The notes: generated by a model from the letters alone, not told the origin. 64,000 nucleotides of DNA from Bacillus sp. REN16 (GCF_020731355.1 NZ_JAJFZK010000001.1:124001-188000); one strand, 5' to 3'; shown: positions 25,689-35,160, counted from the stretch's first letter. Made by a program: numbers and translations.

Positions 25689-26705
25689 ATGTGGGTCATC
25701 CATCAATTTTTGGATGAATTATATGAGGATACAGTAAAAAACAAACCTACAAACTATGATGAAGAATGGCAATCATCTTTAACTTCAAAATTTCAAGAGT
25801 TAATAGGTACTTTTAAGAGTGTGGAACCACTTCAAGCTGAAATTGTCGAACAACAGGTTTATGAACAGTTTACAAGGTATAGTATTGAAATTACGACATT
25901 ACCTCAACTTAGATTGCAGATGTATATCCTAGTTCCAAACAATCTAAATGGTAAAAAAGCTCCAGCCATTCTCGCATTGCATGGTCATGGATATGGTAAC
26001 AAAGATATTGTGGGGCTAGACGTTAATGGAAATGACCGAAAAGGCGACCCCGGGATATATAAAGATTTTGCTGTTGAGCTTGTGAAACGTGGATTTGTCG
26101 TGGTGGCACCGGAATTAATTGGGTTTGGAGAGCGAACCTATTCAAACGATTTGCGCAAAGCACCATCAGATAATTCTTGTTATTCATTGGCAAGCCAATT
26201 GCTCCTTTATGGTAAGACACTTGCAGGACTTCGAGTTTTTGAATGTCAAAGGGTTTTAGATTTTATGGAAGAATTTGAGGAAATTGATGCTTCACGAATC
26301 GGGAGTATGGGAATTTCAGGTGGCGGACTTATTGCCGCCTTCACATCTGTACTTGATAAACGAATTCAGGCGACTGTCATATCTGGCTATACAAATACAT
26401 TCAAAGGAAGCATTATGAACAGAAGGCATTGTTTAGACAATTATGTACCAGGGATACTCCAATACACGGAGATGCCTGAATTACTCGCCTTAATGGTGCC
26501 ACGCCCTTTATTTGTTGAGTCAGGAAAAATGGATCACCTTTTTCCTGTGAAAGAAACAGAAAAAGCAATTAAACTGATTAAAAACATCTATTCTAAGCGT
26601 AATGTGGAATATCTTGTAAATTGGCAGCTATTTGAGGGTGGACATGAAATATGTGGGGACCAATCTTTTGAGTGGTTATGTTCAATTTTTAATGCTAAAA
26701 AATAG
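25689..26705 (+). CDS. Alpha/beta hydrolase, dienelactone-hydrolase / acetyl-esterase type
   Basis: A 338-residue alpha/beta hydrolase (Abhydrolase_7 / YtaP-like). The oxyanion region is ILALHGHGYGNKD, the nucleophile elbow is GISGGG, and likely acid and base are in SGKMDHLFPVKE and FEGGHEIC. No signal peptide. In a pectin operon such a protein most plausibly removes acetyl or other ester groups from galacturonate or rhamnose residues, but a different ester substrate cannot be excluded. Confidence 0.82.
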   Translation: MWVIHQFLDELYEDTVKNKPTNYDEEWQSSLTSKFQELIGTFKSVEPLQAEIVEQQVYEQFTRYSIEITTLPQLRLQMYILVPNNLNGKKAPAILALHGHGYGNKDIVGLDVNGNDRKGDPGIYKDFAVELVKRGFVVVAPELIGFGERTYSNDLRKAPSDNSCYSLASQLLLYGKTLAGLRVFECQRVLDFMEEFEEIDASRIGSMGISGGGLIAAFTSVLDKRIQATVISGYTNTFKGSIMNRRHCLDNYVPGILQYTEMPELLALMVPRPLFVESGKMDHLFPVKETEKAIKLIKNIYSKRNVEYLVNWQLFEGGHEICGDQSFEWLCSIFNAKK

Positions 26706-26745
26706 TAACCTCACAATCAAACGACATTTTGGAGTTGAATAGTAC

Positions 26746-27586
26746 ATGACGGAAGTTGAAAAAAGTCTTGCCGTTCGGAATGTTTGGCAAGCCGATTTAG
26801 TGGGTTGAGACAGAAACTGGAGAATCATGGTTTCTTCATTTTCAGGATAAGGAGGCTTACGGACGAATTGTCCATCTCCAGCCAATGAGTTGGGAAGATG
26901 ATTGGCCATTAATGGGTCATAACCACAATGATAAAGGTATAGGTGAACCAGTACTTCAATGGAAAAAGCCAAAATCGAAAATTTCTTCGGAGATTATTGT
27001 TCCTGACATGAGTGATGATTTTGGCTCAAATCAATTGGGGCTTCAATGGCAATGGCAAGCAAATCGTAAATCTCATTGGTATGAATTAACGGGGCAAATA
27101 CTTCGATTACACGCAATTGGCCATCCAGGTGAAACCAATCTGTACCATATTCCAAATATCATGACACAGAAATTTCCTGCTGAAACCTTTAATGTGACAA
27201 CAAAACTCAGAATCACACCTGAATCGGAATATGATCAAACCGGATTAGTCATTTTAGGAAGACAATACGCCTCTATTAAAATTAAACAAGTTGATAAAAG
27301 GTTAGGTGTTTTTTATATTACTGGGGATGAGGAGAAGCTACAAGACGAGGTCCTTGTCGGATATTTAAATGGAAATGACCTTTCTCTAAGTATCGAAGTA
27401 AAAAAGGGAGCGATTTGCAGCTTTAGTTATAGTGAGGATGGGGTCAACTTTGTGAAGGCAAATAAGATATTTGAAGCTGTTCCAGGCAAATGGGTAGGTG
27501 CACAAATTGGAATCTACTGTTATAACAGTGAACATGAAAATAGCAAAGGTTATGCAGAATTCGACTATTTTTCAGTTCACAACTAA
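26746..27586 (+). pseudogene. GH43 remnant: catalytic domain deleted, N-terminal tip and C-terminal part kept
   Basis: ATG 26746 with GGAG upstream opens a frame reading EVEKSLAVRNVWQADL, which is the usual N-terminal tip of GH43 proteins of this type. Two codons later it runs into TGA (26806-26808). From 26801 in another frame the text resumes as WVETETGESWFLHFQDKE, then YGRIVHLQPMSWEDDWP, a late segment of the GH43 five-blade propeller, and continues through the complete C-terminal beta-sandwich to 27586. Roughly a kilobase that should encode the catalytic propeller is missing, and the junction shifts the frame. The residual 233-residue frame from 26885 could still be translated. Confidence 0.78.
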
Positions 27587-27601
27587 AAGAGGTGAATTTT
27601 A

Positions 27602-29158
27602 ATGGCTACAACTTTTAAAAATCCAATTATACCAGGATTTTATCCAGACCCATCAATCTGTCGGGTCGAGGATGATTATTATTTAGTCACATCCACTTTT
27701 GAATATTTTCCTGGAATCCCCATATTTCATAGCAAGGACTTAGTTAATTGGCGACAAATCGGGCATGTGCTCACTCAATCAAGCCAACTAAACCTTGATG
27801 GGACACCGAATTCAAAGGGAATCTATGCTGCAACCATCCGGTATCATAAAGGAATCTTTTATGTCATAACCACCTTTGTGGAAAGTCAAACGGGTGCCAG
27901 AAGAAATTTCTTTGTAACAGCAGAGAACCCTGAAGGTCCATGGTCTGACCCATATTGGTTAGATGACTGTCCAGGCATCGATACATCCTTATTTTTCGAT
28001 GATGACGGGAAAGTATATGTAACGGCAAATCGACGGCCACCAGAAGGTCAGTTGTACCCAAAGCATATGGAAATTTGGCTTCAGGAATTAGATTTAGAAA
28101 CAAAGCAATTGACTGGAGAGAAATACAGTCTTTGGGACGGAGCCTTAAAGTGTATTCATGCCCAGGAAGCACCACATATTTATAAAGTGGATGGAATGTA
28201 TTATTTACTAATTGCGGAAGGTGGCACCGGCTTTACTCATTCAATCACAGTTGCTCGCAGTGAATCGATTATTGGTCCCTATGAAGGTGCCAAAACTAAT
28301 CCAATTCTGACTCATCGTCATTTGGGAAAAGAATATCCGATCGCAAATGTAGGACATGGGGATCTTGTTGAAACAAGTGATGGCCAGTGGTGGATGGTTT
28401 GTTTGGGATCACGTCCATACGATGGCGGGTATCGCAACCTAGGCAGAGAATCTTTTCTTGTTCCAGTCAAATGGGAAGATGGGTGGCCAGTTGTCAATCC
28501 AGGTAAAGGCATAGTTGAAGCTGAAGGAGTAAAACCTACTTTAGAAGAAAAAAGATGGCCAACCGTGCCAGCCTGTGACCATTTTGACAATCCGGAGTTA
28601 TGGATGCAATGGAATTTTATCCGTACTCCAAGAGGGGATTTTTGGTCATTACAGGAACGTCCAGGTCATTTACGCTTACGATTAAAGCCTGAAACAATCA
28701 CAGATGCTGTGAACCCTGCTTTTATTGGACGCAGGCAATGTCATATCAATTTTGCTGCTCGAACAAAAATGGAATTCACACCAAATAATGAGCGAGAGGT
28801 TGCCGGATTAGTCTTCCTGCAAAATTCGGATTTTCACTACCGAATTGAACATACACAATCAGGGATCCGATTAATAAAAAGAGAAGCAGGTCATGAAGAA
28901 ATACTCGCTGTTCAACCCTATCAGCATCACCAGATCTTTTTTAAAGTAGAAGCGTATGGTCAGTCCTATCATTTTTACTTCGCAAGAGAATCGGAAAAGT
29001 GGAAAGTCCTTGAGGAAAATGTCGATGGCAGAATTTTAAGTACAGATGTTGCTGGCGGATTTACAGGAGCGTATATGGGAATGTATGCTAGCTCGAATGG
29101 CGTCCTATCATCAAACTATGCCGATTTTGATTATTTTGAATACATTGGATTAGAATAA
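27602..29158 (+). CDS. Glycoside hydrolase family 43, beta-xylosidase / alpha-L-arabinofuranosidase type
   Basis: A 518-residue enzyme with an N-terminal five-bladed propeller (about 1-320) and a C-terminal beta-sandwich (330-518). The opening NPIIPGFYPDPSICRVEDDY contains the catalytic base Asp, GIDTSLFFDDDGKVY the pKa-modulating Asp, and a Glu in HAQEAPHIYKVDG is the probable acid. No signal peptide. It would trim xylose or arabinose side groups. It follows the GH43 remnant by 15 bp with AAAAGAGGTG as ribosome binding site. Confidence 0.92.
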   Translation: MATTFKNPIIPGFYPDPSICRVEDDYYLVTSTFEYFPGIPIFHSKDLVNWRQIGHVLTQSSQLNLDGTPNSKGIYAATIRYHKGIFYVITTFVESQTGARRNFFVTAENPEGPWSDPYWLDDCPGIDTSLFFDDDGKVYVTANRRPPEGQLYPKHMEIWLQELDLETKQLTGEKYSLWDGALKCIHAQEAPHIYKVDGMYYLLIAEGGTGFTHSITVARSESIIGPYEGAKTNPILTHRHLGKEYPIANVGHGDLVETSDGQWWMVCLGSRPYDGGYRNLGRESFLVPVKWEDGWPVVNPGKGIVEAEGVKPTLEEKRWPTVPACDHFDNPELWMQWNFIRTPRGDFWSLQERPGHLRLRLKPETITDAVNPAFIGRRQCHINFAARTKMEFTPNNEREVAGLVFLQNSDFHYRIEHTQSGIRLIKREAGHEEILAVQPYQHHQIFFKVEAYGQSYHFYFARESEKWKVLEENVDGRILSTDVAGGFTGAYMGMYASSNGVLSSNYADFDYFEYIGLE

Positions 29159-29163
29159 ATAAC

Positions 29164-29192
29164 AATAAGCTCCCAATCGGGAGCTTATTTTG
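29164..29192. terminator. Bidirectional terminator between GH43 and pectinesterase genes
   Basis: AATAAGCTCCC-AATC-GGGAGCTTATT is a perfect 11-bp stem. Its right arm contains the stop codon of the convergent pectinesterase gene. Confidence 0.9.
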
Positions 29193-30084
29193 GTAACCAT
29201 GTATCTTTTGAATGGAATATATTTTCCAACGTGTAATTGGCAGCTTGTTCTTCGGTTAACGACTTTGCCCAGGTAACCCTTTCACTAGAGTTGCTTCCAG
29301 GTCCAGTACTGCCAAATTCTAAATATCGAGCAGTTTTTTCATTTTCTTCATTTCGCCAATTATCCCAGCCATGTGGATGAATATGCTGATCCATCCAAGT
29401 GTTAATAAATACTGTATGGGCAAACGGTCGCCATGGACGCCCTAAATAAACATCCGCAGCTTCTTGAGCTCCAGTTAATTTGCATTTTATGAAACAAAAG
29501 CCAAATTCATTTTCTTCTGAAGTAGAAGCGGCGGTAATATATCCCTTTCGCAGGCTATGAATCGTACAATCCTCAAATACGGAAACACCTGAACCAAAAA
29601 TGAAATCGACATGTCCCTCTATATAACAATGTGAAAAATAATGTCTGCCCTTAGATGTGTAAAGAGTGTCTTGGTTTCCTAGTAGCCTTACATTCTTAAA
29701 CATACATTTGTCCCCAGCTGCATATAGTGCAAGTGCTTGACCTATCTCATCACCGTAACCAGCGACATTCTGAACCGTTAGATGTTCCAATTGAAAGAGA
29801 TCTGCAAATGCATGGAAAACAGCCGTTTCAAATGTCCCGATTTCAATGCCATTCTCATTTTTCATGCGGGCATATTTACTTCCAGAAATAATTGTTTTAT
29901 TTTTTCCCGCACCGATGATGCTGATATTAGGTTTGTTTTCAGGTACCGTAATGATTTCCTCGTATATACCTTCTTTAACAGTGATCGTTACAGGTTCTAA
30001 TGGAAAGACCCGAACCGCATCAATTGCAGCTTGGATCGTTGTGAAATCCCCATCTCCCTTTTGAGAGACGACTAATTTTTGCAT
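29185..30084 (-). CDS. Pectinesterase (CE8 family), cytoplasmic
   Basis: A 299-residue right-handed beta-helix carbohydrate esterase that removes methyl groups from galacturonate. Family motifs: GQALAL (Q116), LLGNQDTLY (Q138, D139), GHVDFIFGSG (D160) and YLGRPW (R216, W218); the two Asp and the Arg are the catalytic residues. There is no signal peptide, which is unusual compared with secreted pectinesterases and fits an intracellular pathway. It lies 33 bp downstream of the AraC-type regulator gene on the same strand, probably in one transcript with it. Confidence 0.94.
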   Translation of the reverse strand: MQKLVVSQKGDGDFTTIQAAIDAVRVFPLEPVTITVKEGIYEEIITVPENKPNISIIGAGKNKTIISGSKYARMKNENGIEIGTFETAVFHAFADLFQLEHLTVQNVAGYGDEIGQALALYAAGDKCMFKNVRLLGNQDTLYTSKGRHYFSHCYIEGHVDFIFGSGVSVFEDCTIHSLRKGYITAASTSEENEFGFCFIKCKLTGAQEAADVYLGRPWRPFAHTVFINTWMDQHIHPHGWDNWRNEENEKTARYLEFGSTGPGSNSSERVTWAKSLTEEQAANYTLENIFHSKDTWLPK

Positions 30085-30117
30085 ATGTGTATCTCCTTTT
30101 CTGTTCCCAAATTAATT

Positions 30118-32421
30118 CTACTGGGCTCTTACGGATTCACGGTATTTACCAGGCGTCGTTCCTTCGATTTTTTTAAAGGAGCGAATGAAATTCTGGGAGT
30201 TGTTAAAGTTCAATTTATCTGAGATATCTTTAACAGAGATATCTGTTTCAACAAGCCATTTTTTTGCCATATTGATACGATACATGGATAGATATTCACT
30301 AAACGAAATGTTCATTTCTTTTCTAAAAATACTGCTCAAATAGTTCGGGTTATAATGAAGTCTATTTGCAATCATGTCCAGTGTAATATTAGATTCAAAT
30401 TCTTCATGGATAATATGAACAATGTTTTCTGAAATAGACTTATATTGTGATTCAGCTCGGTCCTCAATTTGTTGAAGAAGCGGGTCAATCACCACTGTAA
30501 TAAACCATTCCTTCACATCTTCCCTAGATTTCTGTTCATATATCGTTTCAAAAATCGGGCGATTGTCCTCTAAATCCAAAACGTTAATTGCTAAAGTGTG
30601 CATCAACTCAATTAAATCACTTAAAAAACGTACTAATGAAATTTGATATTGAACATGATTTAAATCCTCAGAGAAGATTTCATCAATTAACTCATTGAGT
30701 AAGTCATATACTTTCTCTTTGTCATTTACCTTGATAGAATCGAAAAGTTCATTTTCAATTCGTTTAGGGAAATAGGTATGCAATCCTTTTCCAATTTCAA
30801 GATTTTCAAAAAAGATAATCGATTCAGTACCGAATTTAAGTGTATATTTAAGTGCTTCAAGACTTTCTTTATAACCAGTTCTTGTCTCTAGAACATTTCT
30901 AAATGGCTCACTTACCCCAATACTTACTGGGACACTGTATTCTTCTTTCACCTTTTTCTGGATTTTCTCGGCAATATCGTTCACATACTGATTAAACTCA
31001 ATTTTCGAGTCAATATTGCTTAATAATAGGGTAACCTGTGTTTGCTTATTTACGATTGGTATCATTCGCTCATCACTAGGGATTAGTTCTTCAACAAGTC
31101 CATTGATCACAAATAGCAATACGTCTTCTTCCTTTGACTTGTAGGAAGTACCTTCAAAACTATCGATTTGAACCGTAAGAACACTAAGCCAATTAAAATC
31201 TAAATTATATCCAAAATATTGCATTCTGCCTTCAAGTTCTTCTTCGGTCACCTTACCAGATAACAGCCGGTGTGTGAAAAATTGTTTTAGCTGATTAATT
31301 TGGTTTTGCAATGATTTTTCTAAAATATCGTTTTGCTTTAACATGTCTTTAACGTGATTTTCGATAAAGACGAATTCATTCCTGTCTTTTTGTTCTTCTT
31401 TATTGGTGATGGAGTGTAAAATCACATTTTGCAGTTGTTTAATAGGTTGATAGATAATCTTACTCCCAAACAAAGCTAATAATAAGGAAATTCCAGCAAT
31501 CAACAGGGTAATGGCAAGTGTCAACCATCCGATTGACCTGGACTGAGCTGTTAACTCATTTAGCTCAACGATGGAGACGTAGACCCAGCCATTGTAAAAC
31601 GATTTTCGATAGGTAAATAGATAATCTGTATTGTCTGATGTAATGTTGAATTGACCAGAGTCGTTTTTAATCGATGTGTTTTCGTTTAGGACATCATGAT
31701 ATTCGAAGGCTTGTCCAATTTTCCCTGTATCATTATGGAGGACAACGTTTTCATTTTCATCCAGAATATAAAATGTTTCCAATGAATCGTCCTTGTGTAA
31801 AATATCACGAAAACTACATGTCGGTATATTTGCAATAATCATTCCTGTTTTATTAGATGAGACAACCGGTATTTTCTTAATCAAATTTAAATTATACCCG
31901 CAAGCACGAGAGGCTACTTGTTTATACAAAGGGTCCTTCGTGTTCTTTTCTAATAGCCAAACTGAGCTTGTCTTTAGGGAAAGGTACCGATCTGAAAGTT
32001 CCTGAAGCTGAGGTTCAGAAAGTCGCTGCAATCCATAATTATTAACAAGCCAGTTGTTTTGGACACTTATTAGTGCAACATCTGTTAATCGAGTATCAAA
32101 TGTTTGCTGATGACTAAGGTCGTCCCTTAACTGGTTATAAAGTTGGAACTGTCTCGTTGTAAGTGGCTCCCTTAAGGATTCAATTATTTTTGACGAAGAT
32201 GCTAATTGAGTTAACGACTGATCAACTGACTTAATAACCTGCTCGACATTTGTTTGGATTTGGTACACGCTATGCTCTTTTTCCTTGGCAACATAATTTT
32301 CGACAGCAGAAGTAGAACGAATGAATGAAAATATTCCGACAATGATAACCGGTATAATGGCTAAAATACTTACAAATAAAATCATTCTATGGAAGAAACT
32401 TCCTGGCAATTTGAATTTCAT
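30118..32421 (-). CDS. Membrane-bound AraC family regulator with extracytoplasmic sensor
   Basis: A 767-residue one-component regulator. TM1 lies at about residues 11-32, an extracytoplasmic Cache-like sensor follows to about 295, and TM2 at about 300-320 (IGWLTLAITLLIAGISLLLA). A cytoplasmic linker comes next, and then two HTH units at the C terminus (ITLDMIANRLHYNPNYLSSI and ISVKDISDKLNFNNSQNFIR). This is the architecture of B. subtilis YesS/RhgR-like activators of rhamnogalacturonan genes. The gene is divergent from GH105, and its own promoter carries the locus box, implying autoregulation. Confidence 0.9.
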   Translation of the reverse strand: MKFKLPGSFFHRMILFVSILAIIPVIIVGIFSFIRSTSAVENYVAKEKEHSVYQIQTNVEQVIKSVDQSLTQLASSSKIIESLREPLTTRQFQLYNQLRDDLSHQQTFDTRLTDVALISVQNNWLVNNYGLQRLSEPQLQELSDRYLSLKTSSVWLLEKNTKDPLYKQVASRACGYNLNLIKKIPVVSSNKTGMIIANIPTCSFRDILHKDDSLETFYILDENENVVLHNDTGKIGQAFEYHDVLNENTSIKNDSGQFNITSDNTDYLFTYRKSFYNGWVYVSIVELNELTAQSRSIGWLTLAITLLIAGISLLLALFGSKIIYQPIKQLQNVILHSITNKEEQKDRNEFVFIENHVKDMLKQNDILEKSLQNQINQLKQFFTHRLLSGKVTEEELEGRMQYFGYNLDFNWLSVLTVQIDSFEGTSYKSKEEDVLLFVINGLVEELIPSDERMIPIVNKQTQVTLLLSNIDSKIEFNQYVNDIAEKIQKKVKEEYSVPVSIGVSEPFRNVLETRTGYKESLEALKYTLKFGTESIIFFENLEIGKGLHTYFPKRIENELFDSIKVNDKEKVYDLLNELIDEIFSEDLNHVQYQISLVRFLSDLIELMHTLAINVLDLEDNRPIFETIYEQKSREDVKEWFITVVIDPLLQQIEDRAESQYKSISENIVHIIHEEFESNITLDMIANRLHYNPNYLSSIFRKEMNISFSEYLSMYRINMAKKWLVETDISVKDISDKLNFNNSQNFIRSFKKIEGTTPGKYRESVRAQ

Positions 32422-32501
32422 GTAATCACTCCAAATCTAGTCAAATGTGATGGTATGATTATCATCCTTGTAATATCTCTGTAATATTTGAATGTTCTTC
32501 T

Positions 32502-32535
32502 ATTATAGATGTAGTTTTATATAAATTGAATAATC
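32502..32535 (-). promoter_or_regulatory. Pectin-locus promoter box 4 (AraC regulator)
   Basis: On the minus strand GATTATTCAA (32526-32535), 18 bp, then a perfect TATAAT (32502-32507), 80 bp before the regulator ATG. Confidence 0.65.
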
Positions 32536-32617
32536 ATTATGTCACATTGTATTCATAATATTAGGAAATTCCTTATAAACTCAATGGATAATGGTCCCAG
32601 CTAAGAGTAAATTAAAT

Positions 32618-32651
32618 GATTATAGTTATTATCATATGAATATCCTATTAT
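32618..32651 (+). promoter_or_regulatory. Pectin-locus promoter box 5 (GH105 operon)
   Basis: GATTATAGTT (32618-32627), 18 bp, TATTAT (32646-32651). This is the most divergent box. Its -10 overlaps the in-frame ATG at 32650, which rules that codon out as start. Confidence 0.55.
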
Positions 32652-32718
32652 GAAAACAGGAGAGTTGTTATCGTTTTCAAATTTTACTAAATTAGACTGT
32701 GAGAAAGGGTGTTCGTTC

Positions 32719-33834
32719 TTGAATAACACAAAAGTTGAAAAATCACCATTATATTTTGCACAAAAAACCTGCGATACGCTCATGAAAAAATTTATTCCTG
32801 AAGAACTTCCTCCAGGTGGAAGATGGCACTATCACCAAGGCGTATTTTTATGTGGAATGGAATTAGTGTATAACAAAACTGGGGAAGAAAAATATTTTGA
32901 TTATTTAAAGGCATATGTTGATCATAATATCGACGAAAATGGGAACTTATTATTTGCGAGAGATGAATTAGACTCCATTCAAGCAGGATTATTACTGTTC
33001 CCATTATATAAGGCTACCGGTCTTAAAAAATATGAATTAGCAGCTAGTCGTTTGCGCAATATCTTTATGACATTAAATCTTACAAGTGAAGGCGGATTTT
33101 GGCACAAGGACAAGTATCCATATCAAATGTGGCTAGATGGTTTATATATGGGTGGACCGTTTGCTCTTCACTTTGCACAAGATTTCAATGAGCCCGAATT
33201 AATTGAAATGGTCATTCATCAGGAAAAATTAATGCGTAAGTATACAAAGAGTGAAGCAACAGGCCTATATTATCATGGTTGGGATGAAAAGTGCGTTCAG
33301 CCATGGGCGCGTCCAGATGGAAAAGCACCAGAAATTTGGGGACGTGCACTTGGCTGGTATGGATTAGCTGTTATTGACATGATTGATATTTTACCAGAAG
33401 GTCATCCGCATAAGGAAGAGTGGATTGCATTTATTCAAGATTATGTTCGTGACATTGTGAAATATCAGGATGAGAAGACCTGCTTATGGTATCAAGTCAT
33501 TGATAAAGGAGACCATGAAGGCAATTGGCTTGAGACTTCAGCTTCTAGTCTATTTGTGTATGTTATTGCAAAAGCCGTTTCAAAAAAATATGTGGGTGAG
33601 GAATTTGCTGCACATGCTCTCAAAGCGTATGAAGGGTTGCTCAAATATAAAATCCAAGAAACTGAAGAAGGCAGCCTTATTATTGATGATATTGTAGTCG
33701 GTACTTCAATTGGAGTATATGATTATTATATTAATCGTGAGCGAAGCCATAATGACTTACATGGTGCAGGTGCTTTTATCATGGCAAGTATGGAAATGGA
33801 GAAATTGCAAACTGAACATCTGGGGGTTAAGTAA
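32719..33834 (+). CDS. Unsaturated rhamnogalacturonyl hydrolase, GH105 (YteR-like)
   Basis: A 371-residue alpha6/alpha6-barrel enzyme that removes the unsaturated galacturonyl residue left at the end of rhamnogalacturonan fragments by lyases. It matches B. subtilis YteR closely: HYHQGVFLCGM, DELDSIQAG (D85) and QMWLDGLYMGGP (D140), where YteR has the equivalent Asp pair 88 and 143. TTG 32719 is the start, with AAAGGG nine bases upstream. The longer frame to ATG 32650 would begin inside the promoter -10. First gene of an operon with the oxidoreductase and DUF624 genes. Confidence 0.93.
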   Translation: MNNTKVEKSPLYFAQKTCDTLMKKFIPEELPPGGRWHYHQGVFLCGMELVYNKTGEEKYFDYLKAYVDHNIDENGNLLFARDELDSIQAGLLLFPLYKATGLKKYELAASRLRNIFMTLNLTSEGGFWHKDKYPYQMWLDGLYMGGPFALHFAQDFNEPELIEMVIHQEKLMRKYTKSEATGLYYHGWDEKCVQPWARPDGKAPEIWGRALGWYGLAVIDMIDILPEGHPHKEEWIAFIQDYVRDIVKYQDEKTCLWYQVIDKGDHEGNWLETSASSLFVYVIAKAVSKKYVGEEFAAHALKAYEGLLKYKIQETEEGSLIIDDIVVGTSIGVYDYYINRERSHNDLHGAGAFIMASMEMEKLQTEHLGVK

Positions 33835-33837
33835 TAA

Positions 33838-35130
33838 ATGAAAAGATATGCGGTTTGTGGATTAAGTAACCGGGCATTAAAAATGTTTATTCCACCATTA
33901 GTAGAAAAGTTCGCAAAGCAAAGTGAGATTGTCGGTTTATTAGATAGTGATGAGTATCGGGTTAAATTATGTAAGGAAAAATTTACTGTCTTGGCAGATA
34001 CACCATCATACCAGCCCGATCAAATCGATCAAATGATTAGGGAAACGAAGCCGGATTGTATGATTGTTGTAAGCCGTGACAATACACATATAGATTATAT
34101 TTTAAAAGCACTCGAACATGATGTGGATGTCATTACCGAGAAGCCAATGGTTACAACTGCTATCGATGCAGCAAGAGTGATTGAAGCAGAGAAAGCTAGT
34201 AATGGCAAAGTAACTGTAGCGTTTAATTATCGATATAGTCCATACCACAGGAAAATTAAAGAGCTAGTATTAGAAGGAAAAATCGGCCGTGTAACTTCAG
34301 TTGATTTAAATTGGTATATTGACACCTATCATGGTGCAAGTTACTTCAAGCGTTGGAATCGGAAGCGGGAATTCTCGGGCGGGCTATCTATCCATAAGTC
34401 AACACATCATTTTGATCTTGTAAATTGGTGGATTGATCAATATCCCGAAGAGGTTTTTGCACATGGTGCATTACATTATTATGGACCTAACGGAGAACTT
34501 AACCCAGATCCTACAACAGATAACCGATACTGTGGCACCTGTCATGTAAGAGACAATTGTGATTATTATCAAAGATGGAATCCTCGTGAATTTTCAGAGG
34601 CAGTGGAAGATGATCATTTAATGGGTGAACATAAGGAAAATAACTACACCAATTACCGTCCAGATGCTTGTATTTTTGATTCCGAGATTAACATTGAGGA
34701 TACGTATGCGGCGACAGTAAAATATAATAAAGGTGCTCTATTAAGCTATTCCATTAATTTCTCAACTCCGTTCGAAGGTTATCGCTTAGCCATTAATGGA
34801 ACAAAAGGAAGAATTGAAACACAAGAGTTCCATGCACCAAGCAGGGTTCCATTTGAAGTTCCTGAACAAACAATCGATTTTTATCCGTTATTTGGCTCAA
34901 AGGAAATCATTCATGTTGTTAAAACAGCGGGTGGTCATGGAGGAGGGGATCCTGTATTAATTCACGATCTTTACCAAGGAATTGATCCGCGCCGCCATTA
35001 TGAAATATTAGCAGGTGCTGAAGCAGGAGCTTATTCTATCGCACTTGGAGAAGCGGTTTGGAAATCCGCCAATGAACATAAACCAATTTCCATTGAAAAA
35101 TTATTAAATAGTTATCAAGGACAAATATAA
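33838..35130 (+). CDS. Gfo/Idh/MocA family oxidoreductase (YteT-like)
   Basis: A 430-residue NAD(P)-dependent sugar oxidoreductase. N-terminal Rossmann domain with YAVCGLSNRALKMF in place of the classical GxGxxG, and EKP at 101-103. The C-terminal domain has catalytic-type KSTHHFDLVNWW (187-198). A striking insert holds four cysteines, C232, C235, C241 and C278 (YCGTCHVRDNCDYY), a possible zinc site. It starts 3 bp after the GH105 stop. The yteR-yteT-yteU order of B. subtilis is kept, so it likely processes a released sugar. Confidence 0.87.
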   Translation: MKRYAVCGLSNRALKMFIPPLVEKFAKQSEIVGLLDSDEYRVKLCKEKFTVLADTPSYQPDQIDQMIRETKPDCMIVVSRDNTHIDYILKALEHDVDVITEKPMVTTAIDAARVIEAEKASNGKVTVAFNYRYSPYHRKIKELVLEGKIGRVTSVDLNWYIDTYHGASYFKRWNRKREFSGGLSIHKSTHHFDLVNWWIDQYPEEVFAHGALHYYGPNGELNPDPTTDNRYCGTCHVRDNCDYYQRWNPREFSEAVEDDHLMGEHKENNYTNYRPDACIFDSEINIEDTYAATVKYNKGALLSYSINFSTPFEGYRLAINGTKGRIETQEFHAPSRVPFEVPEQTIDFYPLFGSKEIIHVVKTAGGHGGGDPVLIHDLYQGIDPRRHYEILAGAEAGAYSIALGEAVWKSANEHKPISIEKLLNSYQGQI

Positions 35131-35160
35131 GAAAAACAGCATTAGAAAGGGGACAGATTT

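Noticed and set aside
32650-32718. ATG 32650 as start of GH105
   Set aside because: It overlaps the putative -10 hexamer and lacks a ribosome binding site; TTG 32719 matches the length of YteR.
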